From Diacronema lutheri (lineage: Eukaryota; Haptophyta; Pavlovophyceae; Pavlovales; Pavlovaceae): DNA of 64,000 nt. The notes under the pieces were generated by a model. That model had not been told where the DNA came from, ran no database searches, and saw only the letters and a list, made by a program, of their open reading frames with translations. The translations under genes and the position numbers were made by a program. Every line of letters begins with the position of its first letter. Within the stretch, counting starts at the first letter, position 1. Positions 42,088 to 57,608 of the stretch are shown piece after piece. The stretch is taken from contig JAGTXO010000014.1 in NCBI GenBank assembly GCA_019448385.1, positions 682,001-746,000 of the forward strand, read 5' to 3'.

Positions 42088-44163
42088 ATGGAGCCCGACG
42101 TCGCGCGGGAAAGCGGCGGCGACGCGTCCGCCGCGCCCGACACTGGCGCGACGTCTCAATACGCGGCGCGGCCGTCGCACAGCGGCGCGGTGCGGCCTGT
42201 CGACATGGTCGACACGCGCGGCGCGCCGTACCAGAGGGCGATCAATTGGATCGACGAGCACGAGGACGCGCCGGCGTGCGTGAAGAACGGCATCAAGCTG
42301 CTGCAGACCGCGCACAACAAGAAGGCGTGGTTCTCTGACAGCCAGGGGCGCGTGCGCAGCGCTGGGCTCAAGACCGCTGACCACGTCTCAACCGCTGCGT
42401 GCGCCAAGGACAAAGTCGCCAAGTACCTTGTGGTCTACGCGCAGTTCCGCGCGGCGATGGGCTTGCTCGACCTCGATGCGGTGGGACTCATCGAGAACGA
42501 CGTGATCGATCTTGCGGCTCCCGGCGACGTCGCGCGCAACGACGACGGCCGTGACGGCGACGAGCGCGGCATCGGCCGCCTGCCGATCGTCATGTATGGC
42601 GACAACTCCAACGCGTCGGACCTCGCGCAGCGCGTCGGCGCAATGATCAAGCAGGCGGGCGGCTCGTTCGAGTTCAACAACCCGCGGGCCATGATCGACC
42701 TCATCGCGCTGCTCTCTGCGCACACTTTGGTGACCGACGTATGTTGCGGCTGCCCCATCCTCGCGTGTGCGCCCTTGCTCCGCCCCGTCCCTCCCCTGTG
42801 GCGTGTGCCGACCATCGCTGCCTACCGCCCCGCTTTGACGCCGGCCGTGGTCAGGATGACGACGGCGGGCTCGAGGTCGACATGGACGGGTGGCTCAAGC
42901 ACGGCTTGGCGGCGTTCCCGCGCGCCTTGGCGCGCCCGGTGAGCATGCTCGATGCTGTCGCGCGCTTTGTGCTCCTCTGTCTCGACCCAAAGTATGCCGA
43001 TGCGACGAGGAATGAGCTTGACGACAAAATGTTCAGCAACATGTGGAAGGACAAGTGCGTGCGCAAAAGGATGTGCTCCGTGCATCGCTCGACCCCGTGC
43101 CAGCGCGTTTTTTGGGTGCCGCGCCCCTTCTGACTTGCTGCATCACATCACCTGCGTGCGTCCGATGCTGCGCGCTGCGCGCTCGGACGCGCAGGAAGAC
43201 GCCGATCATCGCGGCCTTCTACGACCGGCGCGTAATTGTTGAAGGCCCAAAGCCGGAGCAGATGGAGGATGCGGTCGAAAAGTACGACGCGCAGATCAAC
43301 GGCGACTTTTCTCGCCTCGCGCTCGATCGGCTCAAGGCTGAGTACAGCGCGGCGCGCGGCAAGCTCGCAGATCCGGTACGTAAGTGGAATCAGTCCGGCC
43401 AGAACGAGACGGCGTTCTTCAACTTTTGCAGGGAGCTGCCCTACGTGTACCTCTTCTACGTCTTCAAGGTGAAGGTCGGGCTGAACGACGGCCGGCTTCA
43501 CGTGCCGGGCTGGTTCCGCAAAGACATGCCACCCGAGTTTTACGTCGGCGGTGGCGCCAATCGAGCTGCAGTCGGCGCAGCCGGCGAGGCGGGCGGGCGG
43601 GCGGGCGCGGCGGCCGACGCGAGCCCCTCGGTCGACGAGGAAGGCGCAAGCTGGCTGGAGAGCGCGCCGCACCCGCAGGCTGCCTCGGCGACCAGACCAC
43701 GCGCATCGTTGGGCGGGGCGTTGCGCAAGCGCGCGCGGTCTCGCGCAGCATCGCCCGACGGCAGGACAGGCGACGACGCCGCCGTCTCGGAGCGTTTGAT
43801 CAACTGCATCAGCCAGCTCAGGCCGCCCAGGCCGCCCCGTCCCGACAAGGAGCAGCAGCAGCTCATCAACAATCGGCTTCGCATCCAAAACCTGAAGGCG
43901 CGCGCGCGTTGTTCCCCTGTCGCCAGCCGCGCATCGTGGGTCGACGCCCACCGCGCGCTGAGCGCTGAGCGTGCGCCGTGCCCCGCGCGCGCGGCGCGCG
44001 CGGCGCGCCCCGCGGTGCGCTGCGCCGAGGCGCGCAGGAGCTGAGCGAGCTCGCCAACTTCCTCGCGACGCAAGACGATCCGCGCGCGGAGCCGTTGTGC
44101 GACGCCGCGTTCGGCCTCGCGCGCGAGCAAATGGCCGAGCTGCGGGCGGCGGCGGCGATGTAG
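42088..44163 (+). CDS. Uncharacterised four-exon gene, 559 aa
   Basis: Exons 42088-42738, 42855-43054, 43195-43897 and 44038-44163, all joined in phase. Donors are GTATGT, GTGCGT and GC (AAG|GCGCGC). Conserved-looking stretches are NWIDEHEDAPACVKNGIKLL, SAACAKD-like sequence, DLIALLSAHTLVTD, DAVARFVLLCLDPKYADATR, KKTPIIAAFYDRRVIVEGP, FFNFCRELPYVYLFYVFKV and INNRLRIQNLKELSELANF. No known domain is recognised and there is no signal peptide or clear membrane anchor. An alternative 3' end is possible: a GTAGCC donor at 44160 overlaps the TAG, and splicing to 44238 would be in phase and add a Pro/Ala-rich tail ending at 44550. The gene starts right beside the Fanzor relic, on the opposite strand. 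Confidence 0.65.
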
Positions 44164-44625
44164 CCGCCTGCCAACACGACGAGCTCGTTGGCGCACCGCG
44201 GGCGCGCGCCAGGACGCGCGCGTGGCTTGTCGGGCAGTTCGCTGCGTAGCGGTCTGCCCTCGCCTTCGTGCTCGCCGCCGGTCGTCGACCTCCTCAACCC
44301 GCCGCGGGTGCGCCGGACTGTCATGCCGCGCGCGCAGGCGGGGCCGCCGCGGCAGCCGACGGCGATGTCAGCCGCCGTTGCGCGGCAAGGGGCGGCCGAG
44401 CAGGCGTTGGCCGCTGGCGCGGCAGCTGCGGCGTACCCGATGCCGGCCGCCGCTCCTGCTCGCAGCTTGGGCTCTGAGCTGCGGCCATTCCGCATCGCGC
44501 AGGCGGAGAGGCGCGGCGCTCAAGCGGCCGGCCGCAGCATCGTCGCTTGAGCGCCCTCAATTTCATGCCGTTCTTCAAGCGGCGGGCAGAACAGTCTGCC
44601 AAGCCCGGCCGCCCGTCCACGACAG

Positions 44626-44657
<32 letters not shown>
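44626..44657. terminator. Poly-C run (32 nt) between convergent genes
   Basis: The longest homopolymer in the window, between the 42088 (+) gene and the 44761 (-) stop. Same context as the runs at 31562, 57492 and 59817. Role inferred. Confidence 0.35.
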
Positions 44658-44760
44658 TTGGCGCCCCTTGACTCTGAGCCGGAGATTCACTCACCGGGCT
44701 GCCGCGCTTCGCGCGGCCAGTCTCACGCCACGTCCGGGAAGCATCGCGCGCGCAGGCTGC

Positions 44761-45738
44761 TCAGTCAAACGCCACGCCCCACTCGCCGGGCGCCTCGGCC
44801 GCGTACAGCGCGTCAAAGCCGTCGACGTCATCCGGCCGCAGCGCGAACAGCCGGCAGCGCGCCTCCTCGAGGCGTTGCGCGCGCTCCGAGCTCTTACACT
44901 TGGTACCAAGGCTGCGCACCGTCTCCGCACGCTCCGCCGCGGCGAGCGCCTCGAACGCGCGGCGCGCCGCGAGCGGCGCGGCGCGCCAGCGCGACGCGAG
45001 CCGGCGCGCCACGTCGCGCACAGAGGCGCTCGGCTCGTCCTCGGCCTTGCCCTCGTCCTCGTGGCGATGGGCGAGGGCAAAGGCGAGGAATGCGCTCGGG
45101 CCTTCGGCGATCGTCGCTTCGACGCGCCTCGCCATCTCCTCGGCCGTTGGCGCGTGACGCGAGCTGCGGCCAGCGGGCGGCGGGCGGTACGAGTGGAGCG
45201 CTTCGACCTCGAACACAATGGCGTCGAGCACGAGCGCCAGCTCCTCGTCATCGCTGATGAGCTTCTGCCGCTTTGGCTCGACAACGTCGAGCACGTCCGC
45301 GCCCTGCCACGCGAGGTTGTCCTGGTTCCGCTCGGCAATGATCATCGCCTCCTCCGAGTGCGGATCGAGGTGCGCGCGCACCTTTCGGAGCGAGTCGAAG
45401 CGGCGGTCAGTGCTCGGCTCGAGCCAGAAATTGTCGCACGCGCGAAGCGCGTGACTCTTGCCTGGGCGGCCGACCTGCTCGAGCAGCCAGCCCGCCGGCA
45501 GGTCAGCAAGCAGCCGGTGCTCGTCGAAGACGCGCACCTGCCTGCCAGCGCGCGAGAATGTCTTGATCGGCGTGGCGGATGCGTCGAGTCGCCTTATCGC
45601 CTCGCTATCAAGCTTGCGCTGCAGCAGCCGGCGCTGCTGCGCCGACAAGTGGTCCAGGTCGTCCGCGCTCGCCGGCGCACCCCCTTCTGGTGGCTCCATG
45701 CTCGCCAACTCACCGCTCGCCACCATGCCTTCTTCCAT
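44761..45738 (-). CDS. Methyl-CpG-binding-like plus HMG-box protein
   Basis: 325 aa from ATG 45738 (MEEGMVASGELASMEPP); the frame is open further upstream but without an ATG. In the middle, DLPAGWLLEQVGRPGKSHAL...DNFWLEPSTDRRFDSLRKVRAHL follows the MBD/TAM pattern (LPxGW...R...YxxPxGxxFxSxxxVxxxL). Nearer the C-terminus, PSAFLAFALAHRHEDEGKAE...VRDVARRLASRWRAAPLAARRAFEALAAAE follows the HMG-box pattern (P-x-x-A-F...F...W...A-R-x-x-F-E). A nuclear chromatin protein is inferred, possibly reading methylated DNA. Some core MBD residues that contact methyl-CpG are not clearly present, so methyl specificity is uncertain. Confidence 0.6.
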   Translation of the reverse strand: MEEGMVASGELASMEPPEGGAPASADDLDHLSAQQRRLLQRKLDSEAIRRLDASATPIKTFSRAGRQVRVFDEHRLLADLPAGWLLEQVGRPGKSHALRACDNFWLEPSTDRRFDSLRKVRAHLDPHSEEAMIIAERNQDNLAWQGADVLDVVEPKRQKLISDDEELALVLDAIVFEVEALHSYRPPPAGRSSRHAPTAEEMARRVEATIAEGPSAFLAFALAHRHEDEGKAEDEPSASVRDVARRLASRWRAAPLAARRAFEALAAAERAETVRSLGTKCKSSERAQRLEEARCRLFALRPDDVDGFDALYAAEAPGEWGVAFD

Positions 45739-51226
<5,488 letters not shown>

Positions 51227-51450
51227 GCACTCTGAGCAGGACCGTTCTCTTCGGATCGCCGGCCACCATTGCGGCTGTCGCCTCGGTCTCGGGAGAGGCT
51301 GCCAACCGCGCGGGGCTGCTTCGTTCGCCCGGCAGTGGCCAGTGGTGCGTGAGGAACTCCCATCCAACGTCGTCTCAGTCAGTCAGTCATCATTGTGTCC
51401 ATCAACCTGGCGGACGCCATCGTGCGCGACTGCCCATCGGGGTAGCGTGC

Positions 51451-51735
51451 ATGCTGGGCTTTGGCGGAGGCGCGTCGAGCGCCGAGGCGGCGCGCGTGGC
51501 GGAGCAGCAGCGCATGCAGCAGGCGAGCAGCCTGCGTGACAAGGAAATGCGCGACATGTACCACCGGATCACCCGCGTCTGCTTCGAGGAGTGCGTGCAC
51601 ACGTTTGCGTTCACGAAGCACTTCTTGCCCGGCGAGGCGAAGTGCATCGAGACGTGCGCGCTCAAATACTACCAGCTGAGCATGAGCATGGGCGCCTCTT
51701 TTGCGGAGATGTATATGGAGTCAGCGAGGCGATGA
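51451..51735 (+). CDS. Small Tim chaperone (Tim9/Tim10 family)
   Basis: 94 aa from ATG 51451. It contains the twin CX3C motif of the family: VCFEECVHTF and CIETCALKYY, separated by 19 residues (ten to eighteen is usual, slightly long here), followed by the typical FAEMYMESARR-like C-terminal helix. Small Tims form hexameric chaperones in the mitochondrial intermembrane space that escort hydrophobic precursors to TIM22 and SAM. Which of Tim8, 9, 10 or 13 this is cannot be told; the tail S-M-G-A-S-F resembles Tim9/10. It is convergent with RPT1. Confidence 0.85.
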   Translation: MLGFGGGASSAEAARVAEQQRMQQASSLRDKEMRDMYHRITRVCFEECVHTFAFTKHFLPGEAKCIETCALKYYQLSMSMGASFAEMYMESARR

Positions 51736-51983
51736 TGCGCCCGCGCAGCAGGAGCTCATGCGCCGCGTGTGGTCATCCGCGGTTGAGGCGCAGTGTGCAG
51801 TTCACAAGCCGGGGGCGTGGCGTCCTCGTCATTTTGTGTGCAGCAACCGTTTGGTCCCGGCGCAGCCTGCCGCGCTCCTGTCGTGTGTGCGTGTGACCCT
51901 GTGCAGTTGGGATGCGCCAGGCCGCCCGAGGCCTGGGGCCCTGAGCTGCCAGACACTAGCCCCGGCTGCCGCGACGTGCGCGC

Positions 51984-53921
51984 TCAATTGTACGTCATGT
52001 ACTTGGGCGTCGCGCTGAACTTGGCGTAGCCCTTGACCACCTTGTTCACCGCCTCAATCATGTCCTTCTCCGTGATTGCCTTGCGCCGGCCGCGGATCGC
52101 AAACATGCCGGCCTCGATGCAGACCGATCGAATGTCGGCGCCCGTCGTGTTCGGGCAGAGGCGCGCGAGGAGCTCGAAACGGATGTCGCGGTCGCAGTTC
52201 ATGCTGCGCGCGTGGATGGAGAAGATGTGCGCGCGCCCCTCGAGGTCGGGCAGCCCAAACTCGACCTGAGGCGACGTGCAGGCGGTCCGACGGGGCGTCG
52301 TCCGTTCGCGAGGCGTGAGCGGCCGGCGGGCAAGCGGGCAGGCGTGAGGATGGTGCGGGAGGGTGGCACGGCATGCGAAGAGCGGAAAGTGCTCGTCTGG
52401 GCTCGGTGCAAGAGGCCGCGCGGTGGCGGGAGGCGCACGCGCGCGCCGCACGCGCATCGAAGGGCCCAACCGGGAGGGCGACTGCTGCACGAGAGCACGG
52501 CGCGGCCGTCGCAGCCGCGCGCGCACCTTGCGGTCGAGCCGGCCGGGTCGGAGGAGCGCCGGATCGAGCGTGTCCGGCCGGTTGGTCGCCATCAGCACCT
52601 TGACGTTGCCGCGCGCGTCGAAACCGTCCAGTTGGTTGACGATTTCAAGCATCGTTCTTTGGACTTCGTTGTCGCCGCCGGCACCATCGTCGAAGCGCGC
52701 GCCGCCGACGGCGTCGACCTCGTCGAAGAAGACGATGCACGCCTTCTTCGAGCGCGCGAGCTGGAAGAGCTCGCGCACCATCCGCGCGCCCTCGCCGACG
52801 TACTTCTGCACGAGCTCAGAGCCGATCACGCGGATGAAGCACGCGTCCGTGCGGTTGGCGACCGCGCGCGCGGCGAGCGTCTTGCCCGTGCCCGGCGGGC
52901 CGTAGAGCAGCACGCCCTTGGGCGGATCGATGCCGAGCTGCGCGAAGCGACGCGGCGCAGTGCTCGCGCGCGCGTCAGGCGGCACGCGCGCGTCGTTCGG
53001 CCGTCGCCGCGGCGTTCGCAGGCCAACGCGCAGCGCAGCGGGGCGGAGCATGCCGCGCAAACGGGCACCGGCGGACGATAACGCGCTGGCAAGCAAGGCG
53101 ACGCCCGGTTGGCCGCCCGAGCCGCGCGGCGCTCTCGCGCGCGGCGCGCGGCGCGCGCGTCCGTCACCTGCGCGAATCGCTCGGGGTGCAGCATGGGCAG
53201 CTCAACAACCTCTCGCAGCTTTTTGATCTGCTCCTTGCCGCCGCCAATGTCGTCGTAGGTGATGTCGGGCTTCTCCTCAACGGTCATCATCGTCACCGTC
53301 GGGTCGATCTTCGGCGGCAGCGGGATCTGGATCTGGTACTTGTTGCGGTCGACGCCGACGCGCATGCCCTCCTCAATGTCGGTAGGTGCGACGCGGTCGC
53401 CAAGCCCGACGACGAACTTTGCAATCTGGCGGACGTTGATCACGTACTTGGCCTCGTCGGTATTCGCGCCGATGATCTTCGTGCACCGCGCTACTTGCAG
53501 CGGCTGCTCCTCCTGCATCATCTGCTTGTCCTGCACAAGGTCCCACTGCGACGGCGGCGCGAGGCCCGTGTCCGACTCCTTGATGCCGATCGTCGTCTCG
53601 ATGCGCTTGACGAGCTTGTTGATGTCATCCTGCGTCGACTGGATGCCCTTGTTGTACGGACCCACGCCCTGCGCACGTGCACGCGCGCCGGGCGTGCGCG
53701 CGCAAGCTCGCGTCGGATCCCGCGCGCGCGGCCCGCGCCCGCCCGGCGTGCGCGCGCGCTCGGGGTTGCGGCGGGCTGCAAGGCGGTGGGCTGAGCGCGC
53801 GCGACGTGGCACGCACGTAAGTCTTCAGGAGGGCAATGTCCGCCTCGTCGAGCGGCCGGTGGTCCTTCTTCTGGTCGTCGTCCTCAGGGGCGTCCGCCGA
53901 GCCAATAGCGCTCGCCACCAT
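51984..53921 (-). CDS. RPT1: 26S proteasome regulatory ATPase RPT1 (PSMC2)
   Basis: Four minus-strand exons: 53921-53817, 53668-53168, 52937-52527 and 52265-51984. The product is 432 aa against about 433 in animals. It has the RPT1 N-terminus ([32 protein letters not shown]), the OB region ([32 protein letters not shown]), Walker A GPPGTGKT, Walker [10 protein letters not shown], the [14 protein letters not shown] pore/ISS region, the arginine-finger segment [11 protein letters not shown], and the C-terminus [12 protein letters not shown]. It is one of six AAA ATPases that unfold substrates in the 19S particle; the RPT1 tail here ends in YN like its relatives. Donors are GTGCGT, GTGACG and GTGCGC. 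Divergent from the small Cys-rich gene, starts 178 bp apart. Confidence 0.97.
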
Positions 53922-54099
53922 TGTGCGCTCGCACTGCGCGCCCAGTGTGGAGCCGGTCGTGTGGCTTTGCGAGTTGAACTACTCAAAAGAATTGAAAAGA
54001 TTACCACAGTCCTCTCGGCGCCCTGACTTTCTGCGAAATTGCGACACCGCCCCGTCCCTCTTTCGCGCCGCTCCTCCTCCGCGTTCTACGCCTCAAAAG

Positions 54100-54288
54100 A
54101 TGTGCATGAAGGTGCAGTGCGGCTCGTGCGGCAAGCCTTCGTGGGCTGGCTGTGGCATGCACATCGAGTCGGCCCTCCGCAATGTCGCCGTTCAGGACCG
54201 CTGCCCCGGCTGGCAGACAGGCCGGTGCGCCGCGAAGATCGAGTCCGCGTACGTGCCGCCCGCCGACGGCAAGGACGAGAAGAAGTAG
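54100..54288 (+). CDS. Small conserved Cys-rich protein, 62 aa
   Basis: Reads MCMKVQCGSCGKPSWAGCGM, then HIESALRNVAV and DRCPGWQTGRC, ending in a charged tail. CxxCGKxxWxGCGxH followed by two further cysteines resembles a family of about 60 to 80-aa zinc-binding-like proteins of unknown function in plants, algae and fungi. The start could also be the ATG at 54106. No UGA codons are involved. A metal-binding role is inferred from the cysteines. Confidence 0.75.
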   Translation: MCMKVQCGSCGKPSWAGCGMHIESALRNVAVQDRCPGWQTGRCAAKIESAYVPPADGKDEKK

Positions 54289-54537
54289 GGCCCGCCTTCA
54301 GCGGCGTGCGCGCATCCACGTGTACGAACGTTGGTGAGCAAGATGACCCTACTTTCCCTAGAGGCATGGAAGCATCAGCGGTGAGGCTTCGATGCGCAAC
54401 ACGCTGTTCCACAGCTCCAGCAGCAGCTCGGCAGTTCATCCAGCCGGAGTCCACGAGAGGATGGCCGCGGAGGATGAACGCGTCACGCCCCCAGAAACAA
54501 TAAGATACGCGCTATGCTGAGCATGACCCCGTGCGCG

Positions 54538-56346
54538 TCACACCTTCAACACCTCGGGCACGAGGATCTCCACGGTCGGCGCGGCGCGGCCGAGCGACGC
54601 GCCTAAGCTCGGCTCCGCCTTGGGCCCCAGGAGCGCGTCTTGTGCGTCTGTCGTCGCACCGCAGCGGTCGCGGTGACTTCGCGAGCTTGCACGAGTGCCA
54701 GCGCGGGCGCACGCGGCCGTGGCACAGAGCGCCGCCACCGCCGGTCCGGGCGTGGGCCGCACCGCAGTGTGCGGCCGCTCCATCGCCGCAGCTGGCCTGT
54801 GTGACTGTTGTGCCGCACGCACCTGCGGCGCGCGCTCCTCTCTAGTGGCTCGAGGCCCACCCGCCTCGCCGCCATCGCTCGCCTCGTCGGCGCCCGCGCG
54901 GCGCGTGCAAACCGACGCGGGCGCCGCCGGACGCGCGAGCAGCCTCGCCGCCGCGCACCGCCACTCGCAGAACCCGCGCTGCACGCGGTCTCGGCTGAGC
55001 GCGAGCGCGGCGAGCCGGTCAAGCACCATCGCGCCGCACGTCAGGGCCCACGCGCGCTCGACCGCGTGCACGCGCGCGCGCTCGACCGCGCGGCGCCATG
55101 CGCACAGCGCACGGCCCGCGGCCTGCTGCTCGAGCGCGACGATGATTGCACTAAGCGTGCCGGCGCGCGCGCGCGCAACCGCGTCCGCGACCGCCGGCTG
55201 CCCGACGCGCGCGCCGCTGTGGAGGGCGCCGGCGGCCGCTCGAATCGTCGCGTAAACGACGCGCAGCTCCTCCTCGACTGGAAGCGGCTCATAGGCGGTG
55301 GCCGTAACGGCGGCGAGGTCAACGTGCGCGCCTCCGCGCTCGCTGGCAACGAGGAGCCGCGCCGCCGCCGCCGTCACGCCGCGCGGCTCGTGCACCGGCG
55401 CGCGCACCTGGAGCTCGTCGGCGCGTTCGAGGAGAAGCGCGGCCGCGTGTGCGCCGAGCGAGGCGTTGCGCGCGCGTAGCGAGCGGAGCTCATCAACGAG
55501 TTGGCGCTCGAGCTGCGCAAGAGCCTCGCGCGTCGCCGCCAGCTCGCGTGCGCACGCCGCCCGCTCTGCGCCGTCGGCGCCGAGCGGCGCGAGCAGCGCT
55601 GCCGCTCGCGCCGCGCCGTGCTCGCGCTCGGCGCGCGCGGCTGCTCGGCTCATCTCGCGCGCGAGCGCGTGCGCGGAGTGAAGGCCGCGCGCGCACGCAA
55701 TCCACGAGGCGAACGCCCGACCGAGCCGCAGGTCGCGCAGCGCCGCCGCCGCGCCAAAAGCGCGGCGCGCGGCCGCTGCCGCGCGAGCGCTCGCGGCCGG
55801 CGGCGTGGAGCGCTCGGTGGCCGGCGCGTGCAGGGCCGCGCTCCCCTCATTGCGCGCGCGCAGCTCGCACACGGCGTCGCGCCAGGCGCGTAACCCGCCG
55901 CCGAGTCGACTCGCGCGCCCGATCGCGAGCGCGATCCTGCGCGCGCCGTCCCGCGCCGTCGCGCGCGCACGCGCAAGCTTCACGTCCGCGCGCTGCAGCG
56001 CGCTGCGCTGGGCGGCGCCGCGGCCGGCGGAAGCGGCGAGCTCGACGGCGAGCCGCGAGCATTTGGCTTCGAGCGCGCTTGCGCGCTCGTCCGCCGCACG
56101 CGACTCCTCCGCCACGAGGCGGGCGCGCGTCTCGGATTCTCGCTGCGCGTGCCGAACGGCGGCGACGCGCGCCGAGGCGGCTCGCCTGGCCGCGGCAGCG
56201 GCCGCTGGAAGTGGTCGCGCGCGCTCGTGCGGCTGCGCAAGGCCCTGCCCGGGCGCGCCAAGCCTGAGCGCGCGCTCCTCCGCGAGCGCCGCCTCCACTG
56301 CGGCCCAGTCCACCGCGTCCTCGTCTTGCCGCCAGCCGAGGAGCAT
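54538..56346 (-). CDS. Coiled-coil protein with SFI1-like repeats
   Basis: 602 aa, single exon, from ATG 56346-56344 (MLLGWRQDEDAVDWAAVEAA). Extended Ala/Arg/Glu helices carry repeats with the pattern A/G-F/L-x-x-W: GGLRAWRDAV, GRAFASWIAC, GRALCAWRRAV and RGFCEWRCAA. In SFI1 and relatives such repeats bind centrin at centrosomes and basal bodies. Spacing here is irregular. The C-terminus is Ala/Ser-rich and ends VEILVPEVLKV. A basal-body role is inferred and uncertain. The start codon overlaps a plus-strand ATG (56345-56347). Confidence 0.6.
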   Translation of the reverse strand: MLLGWRQDEDAVDWAAVEAALAEERALRLGAPGQGLAQPHERARPLPAAAAAARRAASARVAAVRHAQRESETRARLVAEESRAADERASALEAKCSRLAVELAASAGRGAAQRSALQRADVKLARARATARDGARRIALAIGRASRLGGGLRAWRDAVCELRARNEGSAALHAPATERSTPPAASARAAAAARRAFGAAAALRDLRLGRAFASWIACARGLHSAHALAREMSRAAARAEREHGAARAAALLAPLGADGAERAACARELAATREALAQLERQLVDELRSLRARNASLGAHAAALLLERADELQVRAPVHEPRGVTAAAARLLVASERGGAHVDLAAVTATAYEPLPVEEELRVVYATIRAAAGALHSGARVGQPAVADAVARARAGTLSAIIVALEQQAAGRALCAWRRAVERARVHAVERAWALTCGAMVLDRLAALALSRDRVQRGFCEWRCAAARLLARPAAPASVCTRRAGADEASDGGEAGGPRATREERAPQVRAAQQSHRPAAAMERPHTAVRPTPGPAVAALCATAACARAGTRASSRSHRDRCGATTDAQDALLGPKAEPSLGASLGRAAPTVEILVPEVLKV

Positions 56347-56439
56347 GGATGGGTTTGCCTTTTTTAAGCGCACTTTCGGCGGTGCGGCGCGGCTGGCGGT
56401 CAAGCTGCCGGCGTCGCCGTCGCCCGCCGCAAACTCGGG

Positions 56440-57477
56440 ATGGAGGGCGGACGCGCCTCCGCGCTGTCGCTCGACCTGCGCCTCGATGACATCAGCCTGG
56501 GCAGCCTGGGCTACCGGGCGCCGTACGAGCGCAATGCGACGGAGCTCAGCGCGACGCCAATCACGTCGACGACGACGGCCGTCTCTCCGGCCGCCGCGAT
56601 CCTCGGCGTGCCCGGGAACGACGCGTGCGCGGACTGCAGCGGTACCAAGCCGCCCGTATGGGCGTCGACCAACCTGGGGACCGTCATCTGCATCGCGTGC
56701 GCGGGCGTGCATCGCAAGCTGGGCTCGCACGTGAGCAAGGTGCTCAGCTTGCATCTCGACGACTGGACAGCCGACCAGGTCGCGCACATGCTTGCGCGCG
56801 GCAACCGACGCGTCAACGCCGAGCTCGAGGCGAGTGTGCCGCCGGCCGTCACCAGGCCGTCCGAGCACTCGTCAGCACCCGAGCGCGAGGCGTTCATCCG
56901 CGCAAAGTACGCGCTTCTCTCCTTCGCCGCCGGCGGTGACGGCCGGCTGCCGCATGTCGCGGCCGCATCCGCGTCCAAGGCGGGCAGCGTCGAGTTTGCG
57001 GGCGTGCTTTTCGTGCGGGTGGTATGCGCGAGCAACCTGGTGAGCATGGACCTGCTTTCCCCTTCCGACCCGTATTGCGTGCTCAAGCTCGCGCAGCAGA
57101 GCATGCGCACGCGAACTGTGCGCGACGACAACGCGCCATCGTGGGGCGAGACCCTCTCGCTCAACGTGATCGAGCCGCAGCAGGTGCTGCTCGTAGAGGT
57201 GTGGGACGCGGACGAGTTGGGAAGCGACCAGCTCATCGGCACGGCGCATGTGCCGATCGCCGCCGCGTGCACGCAGCCATCCCAGCCGACGCCGATCACG
57301 GTCGAGCTCAGGCTCGGTGCGGAGGCGGCGCGCTTTGTGCGCGGCAATCTGGTCGCGCGCTGCTTGCCGTGCCTCGCGCTGGGCGAGCGGCTCGGAGGCG
57401 TGTACCGCCAAGGGCAGCCGTCGACGGTTTCACTTGAACTCACCTTCACCTCACTGAGCGGCAGGTCATGCGCATAA
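56440..57477 (+). CDS. ArfGAP with C2 domain
   Basis: 345 aa from ATG 56440. The ArfGAP zinc finger reads GNDACADCSGTKPPVWASTN, then GTVICIACAGVHRKLGSHVS (C-x2-C-x16-C-x2-C with the essential Arg in GVHRxLG). The usual length of about 120 aa is slightly shortened after WTADQVAHMLARGNRRVN. From about residue 185 a C2 domain follows: VEFAGVLFVRVVCASNLVSM, SDPYCVLKLAQQSMRTRTVR, LLVEVWDADELGSDQLIG, with the Asp residues that coordinate Ca2+ present. The order ArfGAP-C2 is that of plant AGD11-13 (ZAC). It would stimulate GTP hydrolysis on Arf at membranes; an Arf-like gene is 2.5 kb away. An upstream ATG at 56345 is in another frame. Confidence 0.9.
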   Translation: MEGGRASALSLDLRLDDISLGSLGYRAPYERNATELSATPITSTTTAVSPAAAILGVPGNDACADCSGTKPPVWASTNLGTVICIACAGVHRKLGSHVSKVLSLHLDDWTADQVAHMLARGNRRVNAELEASVPPAVTRPSEHSSAPEREAFIRAKYALLSFAAGGDGRLPHVAAASASKAGSVEFAGVLFVRVVCASNLVSMDLLSPSDPYCVLKLAQQSMRTRTVRDDNAPSWGETLSLNVIEPQQVLLVEVWDADELGSDQLIGTAHVPIAAACTQPSQPTPITVELRLGAEAARFVRGNLVARCLPCLALGERLGGVYRQGQPSTVSLELTFTSLSGRSCA

Positions 57478-57491
57478 TGCGAGAGTCCCTT

Positions 57492-57507
57492 CCCCCCCCC
57501 CCCCCCC
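57492..57507. terminator. Poly-C run (16 nt) between convergent genes
   Basis: Lies 15 nt after the ArfGAP stop and about 100 nt before the UAP1 stop. Same context as the three longer runs. Role inferred. Confidence 0.3.
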
Positions 57508-57608
57508 AATTTCGAGCACAGCTTTTTGTCTCATTTGAAGCTTCTGCGCCCGCACGAATCATGAATCACATCTGTCGTCGGCTCGTCGTGCCCTCATCTC
57601 TCCCTGCA

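Noticed and set aside
44188-44550. Separate small gene
   Set aside because: It has only a TTG start. It is either non-coding or an alternative last exon of the 42088 gene.
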